A DNA stretch of 64,000 bases, taken from positions 868,001 through 932,000 of the forward strand of contig NZ_CP133319.1 in assembly GCF_038811545.1 (NCBI RefSeq), given 5' to 3'. Each line of letters begins with the position of its first letter. The first letter of the stretch is position 1. This DNA comes from Rhodoligotrophos sp. CJ14. Lineage in GTDB: Bacteria > Pseudomonadota > Alphaproteobacteria > Rhizobiales > Im1. A program made the position numbers and the translations under genes. Positions 1-8,633 of the stretch are shown here, piece after piece. The notes under the pieces were generated by a model, which worked only from the letters and a program-made list of their open reading frames with translations, did no database searches and was not told where the DNA came from.

Positions 1-227
1 GCCATGCGGCTGAGGTCGAGGGGGTCGAGATCTTCCATGCCGGCACACGCCGCGACGGCGACAAAATCCTTGCCAATGGCGGCCGGGTGCTCAATGTGAC
101 CGCCATCGGCACGACCCTCGCGCAGGCGCAGGCCCGCGCCTATGCGGCGGTGGATCGGATCGATTGGCCCGAAGGCTTCTGCCGCCGAGACATTGGCTGG
201 CGCGCACTCGGCCGGTCATCCGGCTGA
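1..227 (+). CDS. purD: Phosphoribosylamine-glycine ligase, C-terminal end (partial)
   Basis: Only the last 74 codons are in the window; the gene enters from the left edge in the frame whose codons begin at position 3. The peptide carries the PurD C-terminal signature: EIFHAGT, then [12 protein letters not shown], then an alanine-rich helix and [15 protein letters not shown] before the stop at 225-227. PurD joins phosphoribosylamine and glycine with ATP in the second step of purine synthesis, in the cytoplasm. The next gene starts 46 bases downstream on the same strand behind its own ribosome binding site, so read-through is possible but not required. Confidence 0.9.
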   Translation, partial: HAAEVEGVEIFHAGTRRDGDKILANGGRVLNVTAIGTTLAQAQARAYAAVDRIDWPEGFCRRDIGWRALGRSSG

Positions 228-273
228 GCCTGGCCCGCAGCACTGGATCTGGCAACGAGCGGAGGACGGACCC

Positions 274-1176
274 ATGCAGGATTTCTTTCCAGGTTTCGAC
301 AGCCGCCGCGTGAACACATTCGGTGCCGAGATCGCCCTGCGCATTGGAGGTTCAGGTCCAGCCCTCGTGCTGCTGCATGGCTATCCACAAACCCATGCCA
401 TGTGGCACAAGCTGGCGCCGGGCCTGGCCGAACACTTCACTCTGGTGCTGCCGGATTTGCGCGGCTATGGCGCCTCGTCCTGCCCGCCCAATGATCCTGA
501 CAACTTCACCTACTCCAAGCGCGCCATGGCTCAGGACGTGCTGCAGCTCATGCAGCAGCTTGGCTTCCGCAGCTTCATGGTGGCTGGCCATGACCGGGGC
601 GCGCGCGTTGCCTATCGCCTGGCGCTGGATGAGCCCGAAGCAGTACGCCGCCTCGCAGTGCTCGATATCATTCCCACTTATGAGATGTGGGCAAATTTCT
701 CCGTCAAGCTGGCGATGAACACCTATCACTGGCTGTTCCTGGCCCAGCCCCATCCCTTGCCCGAGATGCTCATCGAGCCGCGCGCCCGGGAATTTCTCGA
801 TTACACCTTGGCGAGCTGGTCAGGAACGCGCGATCTCAGCCCATTCGCGCCCGAGGCGCTCGCCGCCTATCGTGACGCCTTCGCCGCACCAGGCCGGGTC
901 TCGGCGAGCTGTGCGGATTATCGTGCGGGCCAGACCTATGATTTCGATGCTGACAAGGCCGATCATGACGCCGGGCGCATGATCACCTCGCCGCTGCTCG
1001 CGCTCTGGGGGGATACGGGCTTTCCAGCCAACATCGCAACACCGCTCGACATTTGGAAACGCTGGGCGATAGATGTGCGGGGACAGGCGATCTCTGCCGG
1101 CCATTTCCTGGCAGAGGAAGCAGCCGATGCGGTATTGGCGAGCCTCATTCCGTTTCTTAAAGAAGAGACCGCCTGA
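274..1176 (+). CDS. Fluoroacetate/haloacetate dehalogenase-like alpha/beta hydrolase
   Basis: A 300-residue alpha/beta hydrolase. The start ATG at 274 follows GGAGGA at 260-265; an upstream in-frame ATG at 142 lies inside purD and is rejected. The nucleophile elbow is GHDRGAR with Asp107, so the nucleophile is Asp, not Ser. Residues match the fluoroacetate dehalogenase RPA1163 as I recall it, each shifted by exactly three: D107, R108 and R111 (nucleophile and carboxylate clamp), D131, H152, W153 and Y216 (halide pocket), and H277 (general base, in SAGHF). Such enzymes cleave the C-F or C-Cl bond of haloacetates to give glycolate; the substrate here is inferred. HGYPQT (35-40) would form the oxyanion side. 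Epoxide hydrolase is the main alternative, but HW at 152-153 favours dehalogenase. It heads a same-strand run with the kinase and patatin genes. Confidence 0.85.
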   Translation: MQDFFPGFDSRRVNTFGAEIALRIGGSGPALVLLHGYPQTHAMWHKLAPGLAEHFTLVLPDLRGYGASSCPPNDPDNFTYSKRAMAQDVLQLMQQLGFRSFMVAGHDRGARVAYRLALDEPEAVRRLAVLDIIPTYEMWANFSVKLAMNTYHWLFLAQPHPLPEMLIEPRAREFLDYTLASWSGTRDLSPFAPEALAAYRDAFAAPGRVSASCADYRAGQTYDFDADKADHDAGRMITSPLLALWGDTGFPANIATPLDIWKRWAIDVRGQAISAGHFLAEEAADAVLASLIPFLKEETA

Positions 1177-1199
1177 ACAATGCGAGGAACCAACTGGGA

Positions 1200-2297
1200 A
1201 TGAGCAACAGCACGGTAGAGCGGATTGATCGCCAGAAGGAGTTTTCCGGGGTGGACGCGGTGCGACCGGCGCATCGCTTCGATGAGGGCAGTCTTGCGGC
1301 CTATATGGCCGATCACGTGGAGGGCTTTCGCGGGCCTATCACGGTGGAGCAGTTCAAGGGCGGCCAGTCCAATCCCACCTACCGGATCACGGCTCACTCG
1401 GGCCGCTACGTGTTGCGCCGCAAGCCGCCGGGTAAGCTCCTGCCCTCCGCACACGCGGTTGATCGCGAATATCGGGTGATCGCCGCTCTCCATGCACAGG
1501 GCTTTCCCGTGGCGCGCCCCTATGTGCTTTGCGATGACGACAGCGTCATCGGCACCGCCTTCTATATCATGGACTTCGTGGATGGGCGGGTGTTCTGGGA
1601 GCCCTTCGCCCCCGGCATATCCCCCAAGGAGCGCGGCGCCATCTACGATTCACTGAACGCGACCATCGCCCGGCTGCACAGCTTTGACTACAATGCCATC
1701 GCTCTTGGCGACTTCGGAAAGGCCCAGGGCTATGTGGCGCGCCAGATCAAGCGCTGGTCTGAGCAATACCGTGCCTCGGAGACCAAGAAGGTCCCGGAAA
1801 TGGACCGGTTGATGACATGGCTCCCCGAGGCCTGCCCGGAAACCACCGAAGCTGCCCTTGTGCATGGTGACTTCCGCCTCGACAACACCATCATTGCAGC
1901 CGCAGAGCCGCAAGTGCTTGCCGTTCTTGACTGGGAGCTCTCGACGATCGGCGATCCGATCGCTGATTTCACCTACCACCTGATGCAGTGGCGAATGCCG
2001 CCATCCGAGATCAATGCCGGCGTCGGCACCTTGGTGGGCCATGATCTCGATGCCTTGGGCCTGCCGCGCCTCGAGACCTATATCGAGCGCTATTGCGAGC
2101 GCACCGGGCGGTCGAGCATTCCGAACATCGACTTTTACTTGGCCTATAATTTCTTCCGCATGGCCGCGATCTTCCAGGGCATCGTCGGGCGGGTCCGCGA
2201 TGGCACGGCCGCCAATCCCAAAGCCGCCGCCATGGAAACCCAGGTTGAGCCCATGGCCAAGGTTGCCTGGGATTATGCCCGCAAAGCAGGGGCTTGA
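1200..2297 (+). CDS. APH-fold phosphotransferase family protein (ACAD10-like kinase)
   Basis: 365 residues with the aminoglycoside phosphotransferase/choline kinase fold. The N-lobe contains GGQSNPTYRI and YVLRRKPPG (nucleotide-binding loop and likely ATP lysine). The catalytic loop is HGDFRLDN (H222, D224, N229) and the metal-binding loop is LDWELSTIGDP with D244. This subfamily, related to human ACAD10/11, is usually found near fatty-acid or acyl-CoA genes and is thought to phosphorylate small hydroxylated substrates (4-hydroxy acids in the ACAD10/11 case); the substrate here is unknown. It starts 23 bases after the dehalogenase and runs into the patatin gene, so the three are probably one transcript. 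Antibiotic resistance is not implied. Confidence 0.85.
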   Translation: MSNSTVERIDRQKEFSGVDAVRPAHRFDEGSLAAYMADHVEGFRGPITVEQFKGGQSNPTYRITAHSGRYVLRRKPPGKLLPSAHAVDREYRVIAALHAQGFPVARPYVLCDDDSVIGTAFYIMDFVDGRVFWEPFAPGISPKERGAIYDSLNATIARLHSFDYNAIALGDFGKAQGYVARQIKRWSEQYRASETKKVPEMDRLMTWLPEACPETTEAALVHGDFRLDNTIIAAAEPQVLAVLDWELSTIGDPIADFTYHLMQWRMPPSEINAGVGTLVGHDLDALGLPRLETYIERYCERTGRSSIPNIDFYLAYNFFRMAAIFQGIVGRVRDGTAANPKAAAMETQVEPMAKVAWDYARKAGA

Positions 2298-3213
2298 GGT
2301 GCCCTCCGCCACCCCGAAGATCGGCCTCGCCTTGGGGGGTGGTGGTGCGCGAGGTCTTGCTCACATCGCAATTCTCGAGGCCTTTGACGAACTTGGCATC
2401 AAGCCCGCGCAGATTGCCGGGACCAGCATCGGCGCGCTGATCGGCGCGGCCTATGCTGGCGGGATAAGCGCTGCCGAGATCCGGGCCCATGCCGAGCGGA
2501 TCTTGGTCAACCGCCGCGAGCTGATCCGCCGTATTCTGGCGGACCCGGAAATGAACCTCCGCCAGCTCTTCGGCCTGCGCCCTCCCCTGGGAGCGGCGAT
2601 CGATGGCCGTGTGCTGGTCCGCACGGCGCTGCCCCCGGGGATCCCGGACCGGATCGAAGAATTTTCGATTCCCTTCACAGCCGTCGCGACGGACTTCTAT
2701 GGCAGGCGCGCCCATCCCCTGATGCGCGGCCCGGTCGTGCCGACACTGGCCGCCAGCATTGCCCTTCCCGGGCTGATTTCGCCTCAGCGCTTGGGCAATG
2801 TGATCCTGATCGATGGGGGCATTACCAATCCCCTGCCTTTCGACCTGCTGCACCATGTAGACATCGTAGTTGCGGTCGATGTGACGGGACGGCCGATCAG
2901 CCGGCCCGGGCGGATGCCGAGCATGCCGGAGCTCCTGTTCAGATCATCCATGATAATGCAGCACCACCTGGTTCAGGCGAATATCGAGCGCTCCCCGCCA
3001 GACATATTGGTGGTGCCGGAGGTCGATGAGATCCGCGTCTTGGAATTCTTCCGGCTGCCGCAGATCCTGAGGCAGACACAACCGGCCAAAGAGGACGTGA
3101 AGCGAAAGCTCGACGCCATCCTCAATGGCCGGCCGGCACGGCGCAGGCGCCCTAGTCCTCCACAAAGCTCCGCTGGAAGGAGGCGATCAGCGGGTCCAGG
3201 ATATAGCGCATGA
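2275..3213 (+). CDS. Patatin-like phospholipase (RssA/NTE type)
   Basis: 312 residues from ATG 2275; GTG 2299, preceded by AGGGG, is an equally plausible start and would leave about 304. The patatin hallmarks are present: oxyanion loop GGGGARG (21-27), nucleophile elbow GTSIG with Ser51, and catalytic Asp180 in IDGG. There is no signal peptide, so it probably acts on lipids at the inner face of the cytoplasmic membrane. The start overlaps the end of the kinase gene by 23 bases. The last 20 or so codons encode a basic Arg/Ser/Pro-rich tail that lies antisense to the end of the HlyD gene (62-base convergent overlap), suggesting a recently extended reading frame. Confidence 0.87.
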   Translation: MPAKQGLEVPSATPKIGLALGGGGARGLAHIAILEAFDELGIKPAQIAGTSIGALIGAAYAGGISAAEIRAHAERILVNRRELIRRILADPEMNLRQLFGLRPPLGAAIDGRVLVRTALPPGIPDRIEEFSIPFTAVATDFYGRRAHPLMRGPVVPTLAASIALPGLISPQRLGNVILIDGGITNPLPFDLLHHVDIVVAVDVTGRPISRPGRMPSMPELLFRSSMIMQHHLVQANIERSPPDILVVPEVDEIRVLEFFRLPQILRQTQPAKEDVKRKLDAILNGRPARRRRPSPPQSSAGRRRSAGPGYSA

Positions 3214-4534
3214 CCGTGCGCGTTCCCGTTGTGATCGCAACCTCGGCCGGCATGCCCGGGACCAGCTGAATGGCGGGCTGGATCTTGCCCAGCTCCTTCT
3301 GCGATACCTCGACCTTGCCTGCATAATAGCTTTGGCCAGTTGGCTCCTGAGTGGCATCAGGCGCCACATAGATGAGCTTTCCCTCGATACGCGGCAGGCT
3401 TCTTTGCTTATACGCCGTCAATCTGACCAGGCATTGTTCGCCCCCATGCACCACGTCGATGTCCATTGGGGAGATTTGCACATCAACGAGCAGTTTTTCC
3501 GCATCAGGAACGATGTCGAGGATCGGAGAGCTCGGGTTTATGACACCCCCGATCGTATGGTAACGGAGATTAACCACGGTTCCTTCGACGGGCGCGGTGA
3601 TCCTGGTACGCGACAGCACGTCGCTGGTTGCAGAGAGCTTGCTATCGAGATTGGCAAGCTCCTGTTCAAGCTGAGCCCTTTGGCCCGACGCTGTATTGCG
3701 AGCCTCCGCATCGATATTGACCACCTGGATCTTCGCTTCGGTGAGCTGCTGCTCGGTGGTCGCCAAATCGGCTTCCGCTGTAGAGACACTCGTGACGAGC
3801 TGCGACCGGCTCCGCTGCAGCTCGATGAGCCGCGCACGCCGCTCAAAGCCTCGTTGGATCAAATCGTAGATGGTCTTGGCCTCCTGGTCGAACAGTCGAA
3901 GCTGATCGCGCGCCGAGGCGAGCACTGCCCTGCGACCGACCAGTTGCTCCTCAAGCTGGGCCACCCGCTGTTTCAGGGCATCACGCCGACCTTTCAAACT
4001 TTCCTGGTTCAGGTTGAACAGCCGGTTCTGGGAGGCAATGATCTCCGCGGCCTTGTGGTCCTTTTCTGCTGCCTGCAACAACCACTCGGGGTATGTGATC
4101 TTGTCTCGGCCCTCAACCTCTGTATCAAGTCGAGCCAACGCGGCGGCGGCGCCATAGCGCTGCACTTGCAGCACGTCCAGGCTTGCGACATTCTGTGTCG
4201 CATCGAGCACGATCAGCGTATCGCCCTCCTTCACGCGTGAACCGTCGTGAACGAGAATTTCTTGAATGATTCCACCCTCGAGGTGCTGCACCGTCCGCCG
4301 GTAGCCTTCTGGACTCACCACACCGCGTGCCATGGCCGCACTGGCCAGTGGCGCGACGGCAGCCCAGGTCCCTGCGCCGAACAGGAAGATGCCGACCACA
4401 AGCAGACCGATCGTGCTGACCTTCAGGAGGGACCGCCTATTGGCGTTTAACGCCTTCCGGGCTTCCTCCTCGCTGCTGGCGAACATCGCCTCGGTCAATT
4501 GTTGAGGCGCAGCGACTGCGTTAGGAGAAACCAT
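3152..4534 (-). CDS. HlyD/PrtE-family type I secretion membrane fusion protein
   Basis: 460 residues. A cytoplasmic N-terminus is followed by one membrane span at about residues 38-60, then a split lipoyl/barrel-sandwich region (GGIIQEILVHDGSRV near 88), a long coiled coil at about 110-265 rich in Glu, Gln, Leu and Arg, and a C-terminal beta domain including the family motif RITAPVEGTVVNLRYHT. Such proteins link the inner-membrane ABC exporter to a TolC-type outer-membrane channel. The start overlaps the end of the upstream ABC gene by 14 bases, as in prtDE operons. No TolC homologue or obvious RTX substrate is in the window, so both must be encoded elsewhere. Confidence 0.93.
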   Translation of the reverse strand: MVSPNAVAAPQQLTEAMFASSEEEARKALNANRRSLLKVSTIGLLVVGIFLFGAGTWAAVAPLASAAMARGVVSPEGYRRTVQHLEGGIIQEILVHDGSRVKEGDTLIVLDATQNVASLDVLQVQRYGAAAALARLDTEVEGRDKITYPEWLLQAAEKDHKAAEIIASQNRLFNLNQESLKGRRDALKQRVAQLEEQLVGRRAVLASARDQLRLFDQEAKTIYDLIQRGFERRARLIELQRSRSQLVTSVSTAEADLATTEQQLTEAKIQVVNIDAEARNTASGQRAQLEQELANLDSKLSATSDVLSRTRITAPVEGTVVNLRYHTIGGVINPSSPILDIVPDAEKLLVDVQISPMDIDVVHGGEQCLVRLTAYKQRSLPRIEGKLIYVAPDATQEPTGQSYYAGKVEVSQKELGKIQPAIQLVPGMPAEVAITTGTRTVMRYILDPLIASFQRSFVED

Positions 4535-6674
4535 TTCCTAAACCTCCTTGCGCGTGGAAGATCGTGTTGGGAATAGGCTTTCCCGCCGCACCGAAGCTGT
4601 TGGCGGCCGGCCTGAGTGCGCCGGTTGGTGTCATTATCGCCCCTGATCCTGAGGCGGCGCCCGGTGTCAGTATCGATCCTGGTCCCGAGGCGACGCCTGG
4701 TGTCAGCATCGCCCCTGGTCCCGAGGCGACGCCTGGTGTCAGTATCGACCCTGGTCCTGAGGCGACGCCTGGTGTCAGCATCGCCCCTGGTCCCGAGGCG
4801 ACGCCTGGTGTCAGTATCGACCCTGGTCCTGAGGCGACGCCTGGTGTCAGCATCGAGCCTGGTCCTGAGGCGACGCCTGGTGTCAGTATCGACCCTGGTC
4901 CTGAGGCGACGCCCGGTGCCCCCATCGGTCCTGAGCTTGGTCCCGACATTGGCCCGGGGATGGGCGGCTGCATCGACGCTGGCGCCGGAGCTGGAGCGGG
5001 GGTCGCGGTGGCTCCGGTGAGCTTCGCCATCACCTCGTCGCGCGGGCCGACCATGGCGATTTGCCCCTCGGACATGACCATCAGCCGGTCGGCCGGGGTC
5101 AGAATGACCGGCCTGTGGGCCACGACGATGATGGTGATGCCGTTCTGCTTCAACTTCTCCAGGGAGTTGATGAGGACCGTCTCGCCCTCTGCGTCGAGAT
5201 TCGCATTGGGTTCATCCAGCAGCAATATCCTCGGGTGACCGAACACGGCACGGGCGAGCCCAACCCTCTGACGCTGGCCACCTGATAGCTGGACGCCCCC
5301 CTCGCCGACCGGTGTGTCATATCCTGCAGGCAGTCGCAGAATGAGATCGTGAACCCCTGCGAGCTTGGCCGCCTCCACCACCTTGTGAGGGTCCGGCGCG
5401 CCCATACGCGCAATGTTTTCCGCGACCGTACCGGTAAAGAGTTCGACCAATTGAGGGAGATAGCCGACATAGGGCCCGAGATCCTCGTGTGGCCACTGAG
5501 CAAGATCAGCTCCATCGAAACGTACACTGCCAGCGGTCGGTTTGAGGATGCCGATCATCAGCTTGCAGATCGTCGTTTTCCCCGAGGCCGAGGGGCCGAT
5601 CACGCCGAGCATTTCCCCGGGATTGATCACGAGCGAAGCCCCCTTGATGATTGGAGGAAAGTTAGGATGGGGTTGGAAAACGACCCGCTCGAGCTCGATA
5701 CGGCCGCTGGGCGCCGGCAGCTTGGTTCTAGACTTGATCTGAGGCGCCGCCTCAAAGGCCGCCTTGATCGTCTGAAATGCCTGCTTGGCAGAAATGAACT
5801 GACGCCAGGCAGAGATTGACTGCTCCACTGGCATGAGCGCACGCGCGAGGATCATCGATCCTGCGATCATGCCGCCGCTGCTCATCTGGCCGGTGAGGAC
5901 GAGATAGGCCCCCAGTCCAAGAACCAGGATCTGCGCGACGAGGCGCACGAACTTGGAAATACCGTTGATCACGGCGCCGCGGTCAGCCGCCTGTTCCTGA
6001 ACCTGCAATGCACCCTCGGCGCTGGCTCGCCAGCGCGCCATGATATTGGGAAAGAGGCCCATGGCCTGCACGGTCTCGGCGTGGCGCACCGCTGATTCTG
6101 CAAGGCGATAGGCGGAGGCGAGATGGGCTGTTGCCGCCATCGAGGGAACCCGCTGCATCCTATGGTTTGCGAGCGCGAGCCCGAGCAGGACCACTGCGAA
6201 GAACAGCGTCATCATCCCGAGCCATGGATGGACCAGCCACAGGACGATGGTGAAGAATGGCGTCCAGGGCGCATCGAAAAGCGGCGCGATGAGCGGTCCG
6301 CCCACGAAGTTGCGGATTTGCGTGAGCTCCCGCAACGGCTGAGTACCGAGCGGTGTGGTGGTGGTCGCGCTGTCCACCGCCACCTTGACCAGTTCGGGCG
6401 CGATCTCGCGCTCGAAACGTGTCCCGACACGCGTCAGCAGGCATGTCCTCAGGCTATCGATGAGGCTCATGACCATAAAGGCAAAGCAGGCCGCAAATGT
6501 GAGATACAGCAGCGTATCCAGATGCGAGCTTGACAGGACCCGATCGAAAACCTGGTAGCTGTAGAGCGGAGAAACGAGGACAAGTATGTTTATACAAAAG
6601 CTGAAAAAAGCTGCAATGAACAACCACGATTTCAGAGAATTAAGTATCTGACCTGGCCTGTTACTTTCTGCCAT
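4521..6674 (-). CDS. PrtD-family type I secretion ABC permease/ATPase with repeat tail
   Basis: 717 residues. The membrane domain spans about residues 15-300 and has no N-terminal C39 peptidase-like domain, which places it in the PrtD/AprD group. The nucleotide-binding domain has Walker A GPSASGKTT (about 357), signature LSGGQRQR (about 460), Walker B RILLLDEPNANLD (about 480) and the switch histidine in VVAHRP. Unusually, about 130 residues follow the normal end: a Pro/Ala-rich linker and eight 12-residue repeats of the form GVASGPGSILTP (about 588-683). It would export an unprocessed substrate with a C-terminal signal, together with the HlyD partner that overlaps its end. The 186 bases upstream (6675-6860) are AT-rich at 6775-6830 and probably hold the promoter. 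Confidence 0.93.
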   Translation of the reverse strand: MAESNRPGQILNSLKSWLFIAAFFSFCINILVLVSPLYSYQVFDRVLSSSHLDTLLYLTFAACFAFMVMSLIDSLRTCLLTRVGTRFEREIAPELVKVAVDSATTTTPLGTQPLRELTQIRNFVGGPLIAPLFDAPWTPFFTIVLWLVHPWLGMMTLFFAVVLLGLALANHRMQRVPSMAATAHLASAYRLAESAVRHAETVQAMGLFPNIMARWRASAEGALQVQEQAADRGAVINGISKFVRLVAQILVLGLGAYLVLTGQMSSGGMIAGSMILARALMPVEQSISAWRQFISAKQAFQTIKAAFEAAPQIKSRTKLPAPSGRIELERVVFQPHPNFPPIIKGASLVINPGEMLGVIGPSASGKTTICKLMIGILKPTAGSVRFDGADLAQWPHEDLGPYVGYLPQLVELFTGTVAENIARMGAPDPHKVVEAAKLAGVHDLILRLPAGYDTPVGEGGVQLSGGQRQRVGLARAVFGHPRILLLDEPNANLDAEGETVLINSLEKLKQNGITIIVVAHRPVILTPADRLMVMSEGQIAMVGPRDEVMAKLTGATATPAPAPAPASMQPPIPGPMSGPSSGPMGAPGVASGPGSILTPGVASGPGSMLTPGVASGPGSILTPGVASGPGAMLTPGVASGPGSILTPGVASGPGAMLTPGVASGPGSILTPGAASGSGAIMTPTGALRPAANSFGAAGKPIPNTIFHAQGGLGNGFS
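4627..4914. repeat. Eight tandem 36-bp repeats inside the ABC exporter gene
   Basis: Eight adjacent 36-base units begin at 4627, 4663, 4699, 4735, 4771, 4807, 4843 and 4879; most start GGTGTCAG on the plus strand. Inner units differ at only a few positions, while the first (4627) and the partial unit after 4914 are more diverged, the usual pattern of an array expanding from its middle. Because 36 is a multiple of three, gain or loss of units keeps the reading frame of the minus-strand gene and changes only the length of its Gly/Pro/Ser tail. Confidence 0.97.
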
Positions 6675-6860
6675 ATCACACTCACTAAACAGACGCTGGA
6701 GATCGTCCCATCAAAGGAGTCGTCGTGACCAGCCGGGTGAGCCTGATCGCCCCCGCGCTCCAATCCAACTTACCGCGGTCAATATAATAAATGGTGCATA
6801 AATGATATAAGCAATTTACACGTGTGTGAGGACCAAGCCGAACCGCCATCCGCCTGACAT

Positions 6861-7340
6861 TTAGCGCCCAGGGAGAGGCCTGCGGTCCTGAAAAAAACGC
6901 TGCAGCAGCCTGCGCGCGCTCACTGCACGGATTCCCCCATAGACCTCGGGCCGATGGTGGCAGGTGGGCTGGGTGAACAGACGCGGACCGTGCTCGACCC
7001 CACCCATTCTTTCATCCTCCGCCCCGAAATAGAGCCGCCGGATTCTGGCGAATGAGATGGCGGCAGCGCACATGGCGCAGGGTTCGAGCGTCACGAACAT
7101 GTCGCAGCCGACGAGGCGCTCGGAGCCGAGGATTCGGCAGGCTTCCCTGATGGCGAGCAGCTCTGCATGGGCCGTGGGATCTCTAAGCTCGATCGTCCGG
7201 TTGCGAGCGACCGCCAGCACCTGCCTTTCGGCGCCCACCACGACAGCGCCGACCGGCACCTCGCCGTTACGTGCTGCCTCCGCCGCAGCCTCGAGCGCAA
7301 GATCCATGAAGGGAAACTGTTCAATCATGCTTACCGGCAA
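6861..7340 (-). CDS. tadA: tRNA adenosine(34) deaminase
   Basis: 159 residues from ATG 7340 (ATG 7328 is also possible). The zinc deaminase motifs are complete: H58-A-E60 and PCAMC with Cys88 and Cys91, after the substrate loop VPVGAVVV. TadA converts A34 to inosine in tRNA-Arg(ACG) so it can read CGN codons, an essential step in most bacteria. Other nucleoside deaminases share the core, but length and the RRLYFGAEDERMGGVEHG segment fit TadA. It is divergent from the pseudouridine synthase gene, a pairing common in proteobacteria. Confidence 0.93.
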   Translation of the reverse strand: MPVSMIEQFPFMDLALEAAAEAARNGEVPVGAVVVGAERQVLAVARNRTIELRDPTAHAELLAIREACRILGSERLVGCDMFVTLEPCAMCAAAISFARIRRLYFGAEDERMGGVEHGPRLFTQPTCHHRPEVYGGIRAVSARRLLQRFFQDRRPLPGR

Positions 7341-7712
7341 TCTGTCGCCGCCCGAATAGGGGCATCGGTCTAGCTTGTCACGATCACAATATCGTGGTCG
7401 AGAGTTGGAGACCCTGAACCGCCGGCATTTGCGCCGTCACTGCGCCGCCTCGCGGCAAGCTGCCCACCGCGATCCCGACTGGAGAGGCGGGGTGCTCGCA
7501 GCCAGGAGCAATGCTGGACGATCGGGGCTCGTTTCCGCTATTGAGATGTATATGTCCCTCCGTGGGACTATGCCCGTTTCCCCAAACCGTCCGGAGATCA
7601 CAACATGCGGCTTCACGCCGGCGCCTCCCGGCATGAAAAGCTTCTCTCGCGCGCTGTGAGGAAAGATCTTCTGGATCATGCTTCTGAGCGTCAACTGCAA
7701 CTCCCTTAGCGT
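7341..7712. other. Divergent intergenic region between tadA and the pseudouridine synthase
   Basis: This stretch presumably holds the promoters of both flanking genes. I see no convincing coding sequence: the minus-strand frame at 7437-7718 has no ribosome binding site and no recognisable composition. One perfect inverted repeat is present at 7379-7396 (CACGAT, six bases, ATCGTG), close enough to tadA to be an operator, but nothing identifies a regulator. The downstream start codon is uncertain (ATG 7713 or TTG 7800), so the gap may be longer. Confidence 0.5.
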
Positions 7713-8633
7713 GTGCATCCATCAGATTCTCCTGAAACTTGTACAAAATATGGAGATGCCTATGCGCATCGGTTCGAACATGTTGATGCGGGCGCAGTCT
7801 TGACCAGTGGGCCTGAGAACAAGGACGCGACGCCCCCCCAGGGCGAGCGCATCGCCAAGGTGATTGCGCGCGCAGGCGTCTGCTCGCGCCGTGATGCGGA
7901 GGCTCTGATCGCAGCGGGCCGGGTGACGCTGAATGGTAAGCGCCTTTCATCACCTGCCGTGAACGTTGTTCAGGACGACATTATCCTCGTGGATGGCAAG
8001 CCCCTGGCGGAGCCGGAGCGCGTTCGCCTTTGGCGCTATCACAAGCCAACAGGGCTCGTGACCACCCATCGCGACCCGCAAGGCCGGGCCACCGTGTTTG
8101 ACCACCTGCCGGCAACTCTCCCGCGGGTGATCTCGGTCGGACGTCTCGATATTACCTCCGAGGGTCTATTGCTGCTGACCAATGACGGCGAGCTCGCCCG
8201 CCGCCTGGAACTGCCAGCCACCGCCTGGAGCCGGCGATACCGGGTACGCGCCTATGGCAAGATCGAGCAGGCAAGGCTCGACGAACTGGCGAATGGCGTT
8301 GAGGTGGACGGTGTCCGCTATGGCCGCATTGAGGCCAAGCTCGAGCGGGAACGCGGCGACAATGTCTGGCTCACGATGAGTCTTCGCGAGGGCAAGAATC
8401 GAGAGATCCGGAAGGTGCTCGACCATCTGGGGCTGACCGTCAATCGGCTGATCCGGATCTCTTACGGCCCCTTTCAGCTGGGCGATCTCGAGCGGGGCGC
8501 AGTGGAGGAGGTGCCGACCAAGGTTCTGCGCGATCAGCTCGGGCAGAAACTGGCCCAGGGCCTCACCGGATTGGAGCGCGGCAAGACAGCCCCGGCGGGC
8601 GAGGATAAGCGCAATGCGCATCATCGCCGGTAG
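7713..8633 (+). CDS. rluB: RluB-type 23S rRNA pseudouridine synthase
   Basis: 306 residues from ATG 7713. There is an N-terminal S4 RNA-binding domain ([19 protein letters not shown], about 44-62), then the RsuA/RluB catalytic domain with SVGRLD, whose Asp146 is the catalytic residue, and [20 protein letters not shown]. Enzymes of this group isomerise a uridine in helix 89 of 23S rRNA. The first 29 residues lie before the S4 domain and the upstream site is weak; TTG 7800 is an alternative start. The end overlaps rsmD by 20 bases, and both products act on rRNA. RluE or RluF subfamilies are less likely. Confidence 0.85.
   Translation: MHPSDSPETCTKYGDAYAHRFEHVDAGAVLTSGPENKDATPPQGERIAKVIARAGVCSRRDAEALIAAGRVTLNGKRLSSPAVNVVQDDIILVDGKPLAEPERVRLWRYHKPTGLVTTHRDPQGRATVFDHLPATLPRVISVGRLDITSEGLLLLTNDGELARRLELPATAWSRRYRVRAYGKIEQARLDELANGVEVDGVRYGRIEAKLERERGDNVWLTMSLREGKNREIRKVLDHLGLTVNRLIRISYGPFQLGDLERGAVEEVPTKVLRDQLGQKLAQGLTGLERGKTAPAGEDKRNAHHRR

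Noticed and set aside
1200-2297. Aminoglycoside resistance gene
   Set aside because: Motifs place it with ACAD10/11-like metabolic kinases; the fold name alone does not imply resistance.
4627-4914. Eight tandem units as a CRISPR array
   Set aside because: Units are directly adjacent with no unique spacers, are in frame in a coding gene, and there are no cas genes.
4564-5238. Long plus-strand frame of Pro/Gly repeats across the 36-bp array
   Set aside because: It is antisense to the ATPase tail; the repeats keep all frames open and there is no ribosome binding site.
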